DNA of 64,000 nt from Rhizobium bangladeshense (GTDB taxonomy: Bacteria; Pseudomonadota; Alphaproteobacteria; Rhizobiales; Rhizobiaceae): NCBI RefSeq assembly GCF_001662075.1, contig NZ_LYPL01000017.1, positions 49,249 through 113,248 on the forward strand. The letters run 5' to 3'. Positions 55,945 through 64,000 of the stretch are shown piece after piece. Positions within the stretch are counted from its first letter, which is position 1. Every line of letters begins with the position of its first letter. The notes beneath the pieces were generated by a model, which saw only the letters and a list, made by a program, of their open reading frames with translations, was not told where the DNA came from and ran no database searches. A program made the position numbers and the translations under genes.

Positions 55945-55960
55945 AGCCCATCATGAGTGA
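55930..55960 (+). repeat. 16-base tandem duplication at the tmk/holB junction
   Basis: GCCCATCATGAGTGA occurs at 55930-55944 and again at 55946-55960, separated by one A. The first copy holds the tmk stop, the second the holB start. Confidence 0.9.
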
Positions 55961-56978
55961 GGAGAGGCCGGGACTGCTCGACGGCGCCATCTGGCCGGCC
56001 GAGAACACCAGATTATTTGGTCATGAGGAGGCGGAGGCCTTCCTCGCGCAATCCTACCGATCCGGCAAGGGGCATCACGCCATCCTGATCGAGGGGCCGG
56101 AGGGCATCGGCAAGGCGACGCTCGCCTTCCGCTTCGCCAACCACGTGCTTTCGCATCCCGATCCAGAGACGGCGCCGGAGACGATCGGCGATCCGGACCC
56201 CGCCTCGGCGGTCAGCCGCCAGATCGTCTCCGGCGCCTCGCACAATCTCTTGCATCTTGCCCGGCCGGTGGACGAAAAGACCGGCAAGGTGAAATCGGCG
56301 ATAACAGTCGACGAGGTGCGCCGCGCCGGCAAGTTCTTCTCGCAGACGTCAGGCACCGGCAACTGGCGGATCGTCATCATCGATCCGGCCGACGACATGA
56401 ACCGCAATGCGGCCAACGCCATCCTGAAGATCCTCGAGGAGCCGCCGAAGCGAGCGCTGTTTCTGGTGCTGTCGCATGCGCCGGGTCGGCTGCTGCCGAC
56501 GATCCGTTCGCGCTGCCTACCGCTGAAACTGTCGCCGCTTTCAGACGATGCGCTGGTGGCAGCCCTTGACCATCTCGGCATATCCGGCGAGGGCGGGGCG
56601 CTACTTGCAGCGGCTAAGGGCAGCGTGGGCGAAGCGCTGAAGCTCTTGAACTATGGCGGCGGAGAGATCATCGCGGCCTATGACGAGGTGCTTTCCGCCG
56701 AAGGGCCGGCGGCCCGCAAGGCGATGCACCGGCTGGCCGATGCGCTTTCGGGCAAGGAAAGCGACACGATCTTCGATTTCTTCGTCAGCCATGTCGGCGA
56801 CGACATCATGAACCGTGCGCGTGTGGCAGCGGGCGAGGGGCAGATCGCTGCTGCCGAACGCCTGGCGCGGCTCTATTCCGAGATCACTGAGCGGCTCACC
56901 ATTTCGGATGCCTATAATCTCGACCGCAAGCAGACGATCATCAGCATTCTCGCCGATATCAAGCAGCCGGGCCTCTAA
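55953..56978 (+). CDS. holB: DNA polymerase III delta-prime subunit
   Basis: 341 residues. ILIEGPEGIGKATLAFRFANHVL is the Walker A of the clamp-loader AAA+ fold, though several residues differ from a true P-loop as is normal for delta-prime; NILKILEEPP-type sequence (NAILKILEEPPKRALFLVLSH) and RSRCLPLKL (SRC motif) are present. Part of the DnaX clamp loader. The ATG at 55953 was chosen; an in-frame GTG 12 bases earlier is possible. Confidence 0.95.
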   Translation: MSEERPGLLDGAIWPAENTRLFGHEEAEAFLAQSYRSGKGHHAILIEGPEGIGKATLAFRFANHVLSHPDPETAPETIGDPDPASAVSRQIVSGASHNLLHLARPVDEKTGKVKSAITVDEVRRAGKFFSQTSGTGNWRIVIIDPADDMNRNAANAILKILEEPPKRALFLVLSHAPGRLLPTIRSRCLPLKLSPLSDDALVAALDHLGISGEGGALLAAAKGSVGEALKLLNYGGGEIIAAYDEVLSAEGPAARKAMHRLADALSGKESDTIFDFFVSHVGDDIMNRARVAAGEGQIAAAERLARLYSEITERLTISDAYNLDRKQTIISILADIKQPGL

Positions 56979-57081
56979 AGCGCGTCGCATCAAATTTGAT
57001 TCATGCGACGCGCTTTAGCTCCTTGTCTTTATGCATGTCGTTGTCCCGAACTGCTGCACAATTCCGGGCGACATGCATTAG
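56976..57081. repeat. RIME-type intergenic repeat, copy C
   Basis: AAAGCGCGTCGCATCAAA..TTTGATTCATGCGACGCGCTTTAG is a long near-perfect stem (56979-57018), followed by the shared linker CTCCTTGTCTTTATGCATGTCGTTGTC and CCCGAA..TTCCGGGCGACATGCATTA. It starts in the holB stop codon. Best preserved of the three copies of this class. Confidence 0.8.
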
Positions 57082-57095
57082 AATCCTCAACCTGG

Positions 57096-57884
57096 TTAGC
57101 CGGTCAGGAGCTTGCCTGCGACGACGGCGAGCGTGGCGGCCAAGACGATGCGGATGGTGCGTTCGTGCAGCTTCGGCGCCAGAAGGCTGCCCATGATGAT
57201 GCCGGGAATCGACCCGACGAGCAGGGCAAACAGCATCGCCCAGTCGATCTCGCCGATCACCCAATAGCCCGTGCCGCCAATCAGGGTCAGCGGGACCGCA
57301 TGGACGATATCGGAACCGACGATCTCGCGCACGTTAAGCCTGGGATAGAGGACCAGCAGGATCGTCACACCGAGTGCACCGGCGCCGACCGAGGTCAGGG
57401 TGACGAGGACGCCAAGACAGAACCCAAGAATGACGGTGAGGACGAGAATGGTTGCCGGTTGCGGCGGCGTGCGATCGCCGATGGCGCGCCGCGCCAATTC
57501 GAGGATCGAGCCTCGGAAGACCAGCATGATCGCGGTCATGACAAGAAGCCAGCCGAGCGCAACCGTAATGGTGTTGGTCACGCCGATGCTTTTACGATCG
57601 ACGCCTGCCAACAGCCAGAGCATCAGCACGGCCGCCGGTACACTGCCGGCGGCGAGGCTGCCGACGATCTTCCAGTTGATCCGTCCATGCATGCCGTGAA
57701 CGGCAGTGCCCGCCGTCTTGGTGATCGCCGCATAGAGGAGATCGGTGCCGACAGCGGTTGCGGGATGGACGCCGAACAGCAGCACCAGCAGCGGCGTCAT
57801 CAGCGACCCGCCACCAACGCCGGTGATGCCGACAAGCGCGCCGACAAACAGGCCCGAGATCGAATAGAGCGGCTCAAATGTCAA
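57096..57884 (-). CDS. TauE/SafE family permease
   Basis: 262 residues with eight membrane segments. The family mark GITGVGGGSLMTPLLVLLFGV lies near the N-terminus. Probable anion or sulfonate/sulfite exporter. The TTG at 57884 with GGGGAC eight bases before it gives a normal N-terminus; the frame extends 114 bases upstream without family likeness. It is antiparallel to holB and metG and interrupts what is otherwise a one-direction cluster. Confidence 0.88.
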   Translation of the reverse strand: MTFEPLYSISGLFVGALVGITGVGGGSLMTPLLVLLFGVHPATAVGTDLLYAAITKTAGTAVHGMHGRINWKIVGSLAAGSVPAAVLMLWLLAGVDRKSIGVTNTITVALGWLLVMTAIMLVFRGSILELARRAIGDRTPPQPATILVLTVILGFCLGVLVTLTSVGAGALGVTILLVLYPRLNVREIVGSDIVHAVPLTLIGGTGYWVIGEIDWAMLFALLVGSIPGIIMGSLLAPKLHERTIRIVLAATLAVVAGKLLTG

Positions 57885-58116
57885 ACAAGCGTCCCCAACG
57901 GCGCGCGGCCACAACAAACCGGATCGATGAAAACTGACACTTCGTTCTGTCCCGCCCTCTTTCTGACGACCGGTAGTTTGGGTGCGAAGCGGAGTCAAGT
58001 TCGTGACCCCGCGTCCCGGAAATCATAACGGCGCCAAAACTTGATGTTTCGCTTGGCGGAGACATGCGCTAAGAGCGGCTGACCATTTTTATAGAGTAAG
58101 CCGGACATTGGCCGCC

Positions 58117-59667
58117 ATGACAGACAAGACACCCTTCTACATCACCACCGCGATTTCCTATCCCAACGGCAAGCCGCATATCGGCCATGCCTATGAGCTG
58201 ATCGCGACGGATGCGATGGCGCGCTACCAGCGCCTGGACGGCAGGGATGTCTTCTTCCTGACGGGCACCGACGAACACGGCCAGAAGATGCAGCAGACGG
58301 CGCGTGCCGAGGGGATTACCGCCCAGGACCTCGCTGACCGCAACTCCGGCGAATTCCAAGCGATGGCGAAGCTGCTCAACGCCTCGAACGATGATTTCAT
58401 CCGCACCACGCAGGAGCGCCATCACGAGACGTCGCGCAACATCTGGAGACTGATGGCCGACAATGGTGACATCTACAAGGACAGCTATGCCGGCTGGTAT
58501 TCGGTGCGCGACGAGGCCTATTACCAGGAAAACGAGACGGAGCTGCGCGCCGACGACGTGCGCTACGGGCCGCAGGGCACGCCCGTCGAATGGGTGGAAG
58601 AGGCAAGCTATTTCTTCAAGCTCTCCGAATACCAGGAGAAGCTGCTGGCGCATTACGAGGCCAATCCCGATTTCATCGGTCCGGCCGAGCGCCGCAACGA
58701 GGTGATCTCCTTCGTCAAGTCGGGTCTCAAGGACCTCTCGGTCTCGCGCACGACCTTCGACTGGGGCATCAAGGTTCCCAACGATCCAGCCCATGTCATG
58801 TATGTCTGGGTCGACGCGCTGACCAACTACATTACCGCGACCGGCTATATCGAAGACAGGAACGGTCCCAGGGCGAAATACTGGCCGGCTGATGTTCACA
58901 TCATCGGCAAGGACATCATCCGCTTCCATGCGGTCTATTGGCCGGCCTTCCTGATGTCGGCGAAGCTGCCGCTGCCGAAGCGCGTCTTTGCCCATGGCTT
59001 CCTGCTCAACAAGGGCGAGAAGATGTCGAAGTCGCTCGGCAATGTCGTCGATCCCGTCAACCTCGTGAACCACTTCGGCCTCGATCAGGTGCGCTATTTC
59101 TTCCTGCGCGAAGTGTCATTCGGCCAGGACGGCAGCTACAGCGAAGAGGCGATCGGCACGCGCATCAATTCCGATCTCGCCAACGGCATCGGCAATCTCG
59201 CCAGCCGCTCGCTGTCGATGATCGTCAAGAATTGTGACGGCAAAATCCCGGAATGCGGACCGCTGAGCGAAGAGGACAAGGCGATGCTGGCGCAGGCCGA
59301 CGCACTGCTTGCCTCGACGCGCGAAGACATGGGCAAGCAGCTCATCCACCGGGCGCTCGCCTCGATCATCGCTGTCGTTTCGGAGGCCGACCGCTATTTC
59401 GCCGGCCAGGCGCCCTGGGCGCTGAAGAAGACCGATCCGGCGCGCATGGGAACGGTGCTTTACGTCACGGCCGAGGTGGTGCGCCAGATCGCCATCCTGC
59501 TGCAGCCCTTCATGCCGGACTCATCGGGCAAACTGCTCGATCTCGTGGCCGCACCTGCCGACAAGCGCGATTTTGCCGCCCTCGGCGAGGCCGGCCGCCT
59601 GATCGCCGGTACGGCGCTCGAGGCGCCGACGCCGGTCTTCCCGCGTTACGTGGCTCCGGAGGCTTGA
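58117..59667 (+). CDS. metG: methionyl-tRNA synthetase
   Basis: 516 residues. The class I signatures are PHIGHAYE (HIGH) and KMSKSLGNVVDP (KMSKS). The connective domain has no zinc-cysteine knot and there is no C-terminal tRNA-binding (EMAP-like) domain, the short alphaproteobacterial form. The ATG at 58117 is used; the frame extends nine bases upstream. tatD starts 4 bases after the stop. Confidence 0.98.
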   Translation: MTDKTPFYITTAISYPNGKPHIGHAYELIATDAMARYQRLDGRDVFFLTGTDEHGQKMQQTARAEGITAQDLADRNSGEFQAMAKLLNASNDDFIRTTQERHHETSRNIWRLMADNGDIYKDSYAGWYSVRDEAYYQENETELRADDVRYGPQGTPVEWVEEASYFFKLSEYQEKLLAHYEANPDFIGPAERRNEVISFVKSGLKDLSVSRTTFDWGIKVPNDPAHVMYVWVDALTNYITATGYIEDRNGPRAKYWPADVHIIGKDIIRFHAVYWPAFLMSAKLPLPKRVFAHGFLLNKGEKMSKSLGNVVDPVNLVNHFGLDQVRYFFLREVSFGQDGSYSEEAIGTRINSDLANGIGNLASRSLSMIVKNCDGKIPECGPLSEEDKAMLAQADALLASTREDMGKQLIHRALASIIAVVSEADRYFAGQAPWALKKTDPARMGTVLYVTAEVVRQIAILLQPFMPDSSGKLLDLVAAPADKRDFAALGEAGRLIAGTALEAPTPVFPRYVAPEA

Positions 59668-59671
59668 GGCC

Positions 59672-60454
59672 GTGCTGATCGATACGCATTGCCATCTGGA
59701 TTTCGCCGACTTCGAGGCCGAGCGCGACGAGATTGTCGCGCGCGCACATCGGGCTGGTGTCAAACAGATGGTGACGATCTCGACGCGTGTGCGCAAGCTC
59801 GACGGGCTGCTCGCGATCACCGAGAAATATCCCTCGGTGTTCTGCTCCGTCGGTACGCATCCGAACAATGCCGACGAAGAGCTAGATATCCAGACGGAAG
59901 AGTTGGTGCGCCTTGCCTACGCCCATGAGAAGGTGGTGGCGATCGGCGAGGCGGGGCTCGATTATTTCTACGATACGCAAAAGCCCGAAGACCAGCAGAC
60001 CGGCTTCCGCCGCCATATCGCGGCGGCGCGCGAGACGCAACTGCCGCTCGTCATCCATAGCCGCAGCGCCGACGAGGACATGGCAGCGATCCTGACCGAG
60101 GAAACGGGGAAGGGGGCTTTCCCCTTTATCCTGCACTGCTTCTCGGCTGGTCCGGAACTTGCGCGAACCGGCGTCGAGCTCGGCGGCTATGTCTCCTTTT
60201 CCGGCATCCTGACCTTCCCGAAGTCGGAAGAGCTGCGCGAGATTGCCAAGACGGTCCCGCATGAGCGGCTGCTGGTGGAAACGGACGCACCGTATCTGGC
60301 GCCGAAGCGCTGGCGCGGCAAGCGCAACGAGCCGTCCTATGTCGTCAACACGGCCGAAGTGCTCGCCGAGACGATCGGCCTTTCCTACGCGGAGATCGCA
60401 CGGATCACGACGGAGAACGCTTTCCGCCTGTTCTCGAAAATGCCGAGGATCTAG
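59672..60454 (+). CDS. tatD: TatD family metal-dependent hydrolase
   Basis: 260 residues from the GTG at 59672. Metal ligands in DTHCHLDF, GEAGLDYF, VIHSRSADEDM, HCFSAG and ETDAPYLAP are all present. Family members are 3'-5' DNases or deoxyribonucleases of unclear role. Coupled to metG by a 4-base gap and to an MBL hydrolase 4 bases after its stop. Confidence 0.95.
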   Translation: MLIDTHCHLDFADFEAERDEIVARAHRAGVKQMVTISTRVRKLDGLLAITEKYPSVFCSVGTHPNNADEELDIQTEELVRLAYAHEKVVAIGEAGLDYFYDTQKPEDQQTGFRRHIAAARETQLPLVIHSRSADEDMAAILTEETGKGAFPFILHCFSAGPELARTGVELGGYVSFSGILTFPKSEELREIAKTVPHERLLVETDAPYLAPKRWRGKRNEPSYVVNTAEVLAETIGLSYAEIARITTENAFRLFSKMPRI

Positions 60455-60458
60455 CAGC

Positions 60459-61274
60459 GTGCTCTACCGGCGGCGTTTCACCATTCTTGGCTGTTCGTCG
60501 TCACCGGGCGTGCCGCGCATTTCTGGCGACTGGGGTGCCTGCAATCCCGACAATCCGAAAAACCGGCGCACGCGCGCCTCGTTCATGGTGCAGCAATTCG
60601 GCCCTGAGGGCGTCACGACGGTTGTCGTCGACACCGGGCCGGATTTTCGCGAGCAGATGATCAGGTCAGGGGCCGACCATGTCGATGCCGTGCTCTACAG
60701 CCATCCGCATGCCGACCACATTCACGGTATCGACGATCTGCGCGGCTATTTCCACAATACGCGCCGCCGGGTGCCGATCTTTGCCGACCAATATACGATG
60801 GACAGGCTGCGTGAAGCCTTCCGCTATTGCCTGGAAACGCCGCCCGGCAGCAATTATCCGCCGGTCGTGCTGCCTGTTGTCATCGAAAATTTCGACGAAC
60901 CTGTCGAAATCCGCGGTCCCGGCGGCAAGATCGACTTTTACCCGCATATCCAGCAGCATGGCGATATCCATTCGCTCGGCTTCCGCATCGGCGATGTGGC
61001 TTATTGCAGCGATATCAGCGATTTCCCGCCGCAGACCGTCGAGAAACTGCAAAATCTCGAAGTTCTGATCATTGACGCCCTGCAATATACCTATCATCCG
61101 AGCCATCTGTCGCTGGAACAGTCGCTCGACTGGATCAGCCGGCTCAAGCCGAAACGGGCGATTCTAACCCATATGCATACGCCGCTGGATTACGATGCGG
61201 TGATGGCTGAGACGCCCGAGCATGTGGTTCCGGCGTTTGACCAGATGAGCTTCGAGATTGAGGTCAGCGCATAA
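60459..61274 (+). CDS. MBL-fold metallohydrolase (PhnP-like)
   Basis: 271 residues from the GTG at 60459 (GAGG upstream). TILGCSSSPGVPR opens the family; YSHPHADHIHGIDDLR is the HxHxDH metal motif, followed by HGDIHSLGF and ILTHMHTPLDYD. Related to the phosphodiesterase PhnP and to RNase Z-like folds, but the neighbours (metG, tatD) are not phosphonate genes. Last gene of the cluster; a hairpin follows. Confidence 0.92.
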   Translation: MLYRRRFTILGCSSSPGVPRISGDWGACNPDNPKNRRTRASFMVQQFGPEGVTTVVVDTGPDFREQMIRSGADHVDAVLYSHPHADHIHGIDDLRGYFHNTRRRVPIFADQYTMDRLREAFRYCLETPPGSNYPPVVLPVVIENFDEPVEIRGPGGKIDFYPHIQQHGDIHSLGFRIGDVAYCSDISDFPPQTVEKLQNLEVLIIDALQYTYHPSHLSLEQSLDWISRLKPKRAILTHMHTPLDYDAVMAETPEHVVPAFDQMSFEIEVSA

Positions 61275-61319
61275 TTCTGGGCGCCGCAACCTCCTGCTCT
61301 GTGTCTGAAAAGACGCTGC

Positions 61320-61343
61320 GGGTCGAGGCGAAAACCTCGACCC
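61320..61343. terminator. hairpin between convergent MBL and terC genes
   Basis: GGGTCGAGG (61320-61328) pairs with CCTCGACCC (61335-61343), loop CGAAAA. No T tract on either side; it may end both transcripts. Confidence 0.55.
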
Positions 61344-61353
61344 TGATGCAGGA

Positions 61354-61962
61354 TCACGGCATATAGGGCAGAACCTCGACGGCGCCGCGATAGATCATAT
61401 CGAGCGAGACGTAGAGGATGATCACCAGACCGACATAGGCGATCCAGCGATGGCGGCTGAGCAGCCGGGCGATCACATGGGCGGCGATGCCCATCAACGC
61501 GATCGACAGACCGAGGCCGATGACCAGCACGCTCGGATGTTCGCGCGCAGCTCCGGCAACGGCGAGCACGTTATCGAGCGACATCGAGACGTCGGCGATG
61601 ACGATCTGGGTCGCCGCCTGGAAGAAGGTCTTTTTCGGCGCGCCTTCGCCGGTCTCCGCCAGGTGTTCCTCGCTATGGCCATTGCGAAGCTCGCGCCACA
61701 TCTTCCAGCAGACCCAGAGCAACAGCAGGCCGCCGGCCAGGAGCAGGCCGACAATCGCCAGCAGATAGACCGCAACGCTGGCAAAGAGAATACGCAGAAT
61801 GGTTGCGGCCAGAATGCCGACGATGATCGCCTTGCGCCGTTGCGTGGCCTCAAGGCCGGCCGCGGCAAGACCGATAACCACGGCGTTGTCGCCAGCGAGA
61901 ACAAGGTCGATAGCAATGACCTGCAGCAAAGCCGTCAGACCGGCTGCCGTGAAGATGTCCAT
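61354..61962 (-). CDS. TerC family integral membrane protein (YjbE type)
   Basis: 202 residues with six to seven membrane helices. Acidic motifs DLVLAGDNAVVIGLA and DVSMSLDNVLAVAGAA are the metal-binding signatures of TerC. Such proteins export Mn2+ at the cytoplasmic or nascent-protein side in other bacteria. No yybP-ykoY Mn riboswitch was recognised upstream. The ATG at 61962 has GGGGAC nine bases before it. Confidence 0.9.
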   Translation of the reverse strand: MDIFTAAGLTALLQVIAIDLVLAGDNAVVIGLAAAGLEATQRRKAIIVGILAATILRILFASVAVYLLAIVGLLLAGGLLLLWVCWKMWRELRNGHSEEHLAETGEGAPKKTFFQAATQIVIADVSMSLDNVLAVAGAAREHPSVLVIGLGLSIALMGIAAHVIARLLSRHRWIAYVGLVIILYVSLDMIYRGAVEVLPYMP

Positions 61963-62130
61963 ATGAAATGTCCCCAATGCGTCAAAGCCGTGCTAGCGTC
62001 TCCACGGTTTGACGTCAACCGCTGAGGGATGCAACAGCCGGTGCAATTCACCGCGCGGTGCACCGAAACGACAAGCGGCAGCGTTATGGAACTGACGGTC
62101 AAGCCCCGCCGAGCCGTCGCCCTTACGGTG

Positions 62131-62155
62131 GAACATTCGTCTCGGCTGCCGGTTC
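62131..62155 (+). promoter_or_regulatory. EcfG-type stress promoter
   Basis: GGAAC (62131-62135), 16 bases, then GGTT (62152-62155), one mismatch from GGAAC-N16/17-CGTT. It lies 62 bases upstream of a stress-protein gene. Confidence 0.55.
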
Positions 62156-62217
62156 TCCGAGTCAGGAAACCAGGCGTCGGGTCGGCGGCTGGAACGCGAC
62201 ATCGAGAGGAGAGTTCC

Positions 62218-62886
62218 GTGAGCAACATTCACAACGATACCAACCCCGGTTTTTCCGGCCCCGTGGGCGGCGGCAGCCTTACCGCCTTTTTCGACAGCCG
62301 GTCGGAGGCCGAATCCGCGGTTTCCCGTCTCGAGGACGCCGGCGTCCCTGTGGCGAGAATAAGATTGTTGCCGGGATATGAGGCGGATGAGAAAAATGCC
62401 GGCGTCATGGGCGACGACCGCAGCGGCTTTTTCGACGCGCTGGCAGACTTCTTCTTCCCGGACGAGGACCGCGCGATGTACGCAGAAGGGCTGCGGCGAG
62501 GCGGCTTCCTCGTTCAGGTCAACGATATCGATGACGCGCTCTACGAAACCGTTCATGATATCCTGGACGACGAGGGCAGCATCGACATCGACGAACGGGC
62601 GGATCTCTGGTTATCGGAAAGCGGGCGCCAAGGCGGGTCGAATACCGGTTTTGCGGGCTCGGCCCATGGCGGCAAGGCCGCGGACGACCTGGCAGTATCC
62701 GAAAGCGCATTCGAAGGGCCGGCTTCCGACGAGGCGCCGGTCGCAGTGCGCGACACCGCGCATGGAAGCGCCAAGGTTCGTGCTTATAAATTCACCGGCG
62801 CTTCCACATCATCGAACGATTCGCAACAGCAGTCGCAGACGCAAGGCGGGTCGCAGCAAAGCCAGAGTTTCCGGCGCGATCATTGA
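62218..62886 (+). CDS. YflT-like stress protein
   Basis: 222 residues from the GTG at 62218 (GAGAGGAGAG before it). Residues 15-110 (SLTAFFDSRSEAESAVSRLEDAGV, then IRLLPGYEA) match the general stress protein 17M/YflT domain; the later half is rich in Ser, Gly, Gln and acidic residues and looks unstructured. Cytoplasmic. An EcfG promoter upstream supports general stress control. The next gene is 62 bases downstream. Confidence 0.85.
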   Translation: MSNIHNDTNPGFSGPVGGGSLTAFFDSRSEAESAVSRLEDAGVPVARIRLLPGYEADEKNAGVMGDDRSGFFDALADFFFPDEDRAMYAEGLRRGGFLVQVNDIDDALYETVHDILDDEGSIDIDERADLWLSESGRQGGSNTGFAGSAHGGKAADDLAVSESAFEGPASDEAPVAVRDTAHGSAKVRAYKFTGASTSSNDSQQQSQTQGGSQQSQSFRRDH

Positions 62887-62948
62887 TGTGCAGCGAGGCC
62901 GGCGGCAATGCCGAGCCTCGCTGCGCTCACTTATTCGAGGACAAGTCG

Positions 62949-63329
62949 ATGCAATCATCCATCAACCGCGACGGCTTTCTTCCGCCCGATCCCGATGAAC
63001 TGGTCGCGGAAGGTGAACCGCCTTTTGCCGATGCCGCCCCCGAGTCCGCGCGTGAAAAGGCCGACCAAAGTCTGCACCACCTGCAGCGAGAATTGCGGCT
63101 GCTTCAGGCGCGCATCGGCCTGTTACGTGACGATGCGGAAGCAGCGCTGAAAGCCAAGGCAACATCCGTCGATGCGAATGCCCATCTGCAGCTGGGCGAC
63201 TATCCGTGGCTGAAACTCGCCATCGCCACCGGCGCAGCCTTCGTCGCGGCAAGGGCAATCAGAAGCTTGCCGTTCGGCGTATTGCTGGCCGGATTTGCCG
63301 GTCATGTCTCGCAGACCAGACGGTGGTGA
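62949..63329 (+). CDS. small stress-linked membrane protein
   Basis: 126 residues from the ATG at 62949 (GAGGACAAGTCG before it). A charged helical first half (HHLQRELRLLQARIGLLRDDAEAALKAK) and a hydrophobic C-terminus (WLKLAIATGAAFVAARAIRSLPFGVLLAGFAGH). The layout resembles YqjD-like proteins, but no clear homology is evident. Follows the YflT-like gene on the same strand with 62 bases between, so it is probably part of the EcfG operon. Confidence 0.75.
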   Translation: MQSSINRDGFLPPDPDELVAEGEPPFADAAPESAREKADQSLHHLQRELRLLQARIGLLRDDAEAALKAKATSVDANAHLQLGDYPWLKLAIATGAAFVAARAIRSLPFGVLLAGFAGHVSQTRRW

Positions 63330-63691
63330 ACGATCCGGCACGTAACCGGCAAAGTGGATTCCATTCTGATCGTCGTTGTCCGAACCGTGGAGACTACGAA
63401 GCAGTGACCGGGCGCCTGTTCTTCGCCAACCAGCGTCAAGAAGTTCCGCGTTTTGTAGCGATGGACAGAGTGAAGGTGAGCCCGAATATCGCCTTGGACC
63501 CGCAACGCGATCGGAGCTGAGCCGGACTGGGGCAGCGCAAAGGCGGAGCGGCGTAAGCCTTTGGCCTCGTTGACAAAGGCCTATGTTCCATAATCTATCT
63601 TATGTGATCTTTGTGTGTAGCCGGGTGGGTTCAAGGATGAAGTGCGACTTGCGAATGATACCAATGGGTTGTCACTCGCAAGGAAGCTTCA
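63330..63691. other. intergenic region before the IS30 remnant
   Basis: 362 bases. AAAGGC..GCCTTT at about 63539-63562 may be a weak end of the stress operon. From about 63610 the sequence (GGTTCAAGGATGAAGTGCGACTT and after) has the look of an IS30-family left terminal region, but the other end lies outside the window. No gene recognised. Confidence 0.4.
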
Positions 63692-64000
63692 ATGAAACGC
63701 ACCTACTCGCACATCGACATGGATGAACGGCGCAAGATCGCCCGCTGGCGCATGGCGGGCCTCACTGTTGGCATCATCGCCGAGAAGCTTGGGCGTCATC
63801 GCTCGACGATTTTCCGAGAGATTCGACGTAACATGTTCATCGATGAAGTCGTCCCGGATCTGAACGGCTATTAGCGCTAAATTGCGGAAGCTATCGCGCT
63901 TTTCTAATGTCAGGCAGTCCGTCATAGACCGGATCATGCATGGCTGGTCGCCGCAGCAGATCGCCGGCCGAATGCGGCTAGAGCGACATCCTGTCTCGGT
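63692..64000 (+). pseudogene. IS30-family transposase, 5' part, internally damaged
   Basis: The first 60 residues (MKRTYSHIDMDERRKIARWR, HTH AEKLGRHRSTIFREIRRN) match IS30-family transposases. The frame then stops at 63872-63874. From 63873 the next frame reads AKLRKLSRFSNVRQSVIDRI and GWSPQQIAGRMRLERHPVS to the window edge, which is the expected continuation. A loss of about 40 bases and a frame change join the two parts, so the copy is probably inactive. The catalytic DDE part lies outside. Confidence 0.85.

Noticed and set aside
62009..62018. TTGACGTCAA upstream of terC, same as the core of the palindrome at 32454
   Set aside because: A second occurrence of a 10-base palindrome in 64 kb is not surprising by chance and there is no common regulator evident.
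61963..62100. Possible Mn2+ (yybP-ykoY) riboswitch before terC
   Set aside because: The conserved L1/L3 loop sequences of that riboswitch were not found in the leader.

Overview
The window is high-GC chromosomal DNA from an alphaproteobacterium of the order Rhizobiales, most likely a Rhizobium of the etli/leguminosarum type. The evidence is the gene content and order (DUF1489, DUF2336, BTLCP-type cysteine peptidase, PAS_5, trpD-trpC-moaC-moeA, rlpA-dac-tmk-holB ... metG-tatD-MBL), the mosaic palindromic intergenic repeats of the rhizobial RIME type, and GGAAC-N16/17-GTT promoters of the EcfG (RpoE4) general-stress class. Most of the sequence is ordinary core genome. Accessory traces are an integrase scrap close to a tRNA-Ser, and a damaged IS30-family element at the right edge.

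Left third (1-24 kb): the 3' end of an L-serine dehydratase gene, a DUF1489 gene, a SPOR-tailed D,D-carboxypeptidase, a BTLCP peptidase, a proline iminopeptidase, PilZ and PAS regulators, a rhomboid protease, a CBS protein and a patatin. Next come hisI and folE, facing an Fe-S scaffold gene, yidD, DUF1697 and thrS. An acyltransferase gene after thrS carries two compensating frameshifts. Then follow a secreted protein, nitroreductase and flavin reductase genes, DUF2336, a GNAT acetyltransferase, an AI-2E family permease and a phytase-like protein.

Middle (24-45 kb): parE, an alpha/beta hydrolase, tpiA-secG-pyrG, an SRPBCC protein and a divergent pair of citrate-synthase-like genes, one with an N-terminal helix-turn-helix. 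Then come a FecR protein paired with a CHASE2 class III cyclase, a DEAD-box helicase, a METTL20-like methyltransferase, and a leftward run of a PpiD-like chaperone gene, trpD, trpC, moaC and moeA.

Right third (45-64 kb): a patch of small envelope and stress proteins includes a YqjD-like protein under an EcfG-type promoter, a GlsB/YeaQ protein, an entericidin-like lipoprotein and two 38-residue membrane proteins with clear ribosome-binding sites. It is followed by tandem transglutaminase-like genes, a short PhnA-domain protein, and a TetR regulator divergent from an exported RidA-like protein with a near-symmetrical double operator between them. Then come tRNA-Ser(UGA), a VCBS-type surface protein, and rlpA, a PBP5-like protein, tmk, holB, metG, tatD and an MBL hydrolase, interrupted by a TauE/SafE permease on the other strand. 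A TerC protein, a second EcfG-type stress operon and the IS30 remnant close the window.

No CRISPR array, rRNA, complete prophage or large defence system is visible. The most testable unusual items are the TetR/exported-RidA module, the two compensating indels in the acyltransferase, the HTH-citrate synthase pair, the orphan terminator before the rhomboid gene, and the unannotated-size small proteins.
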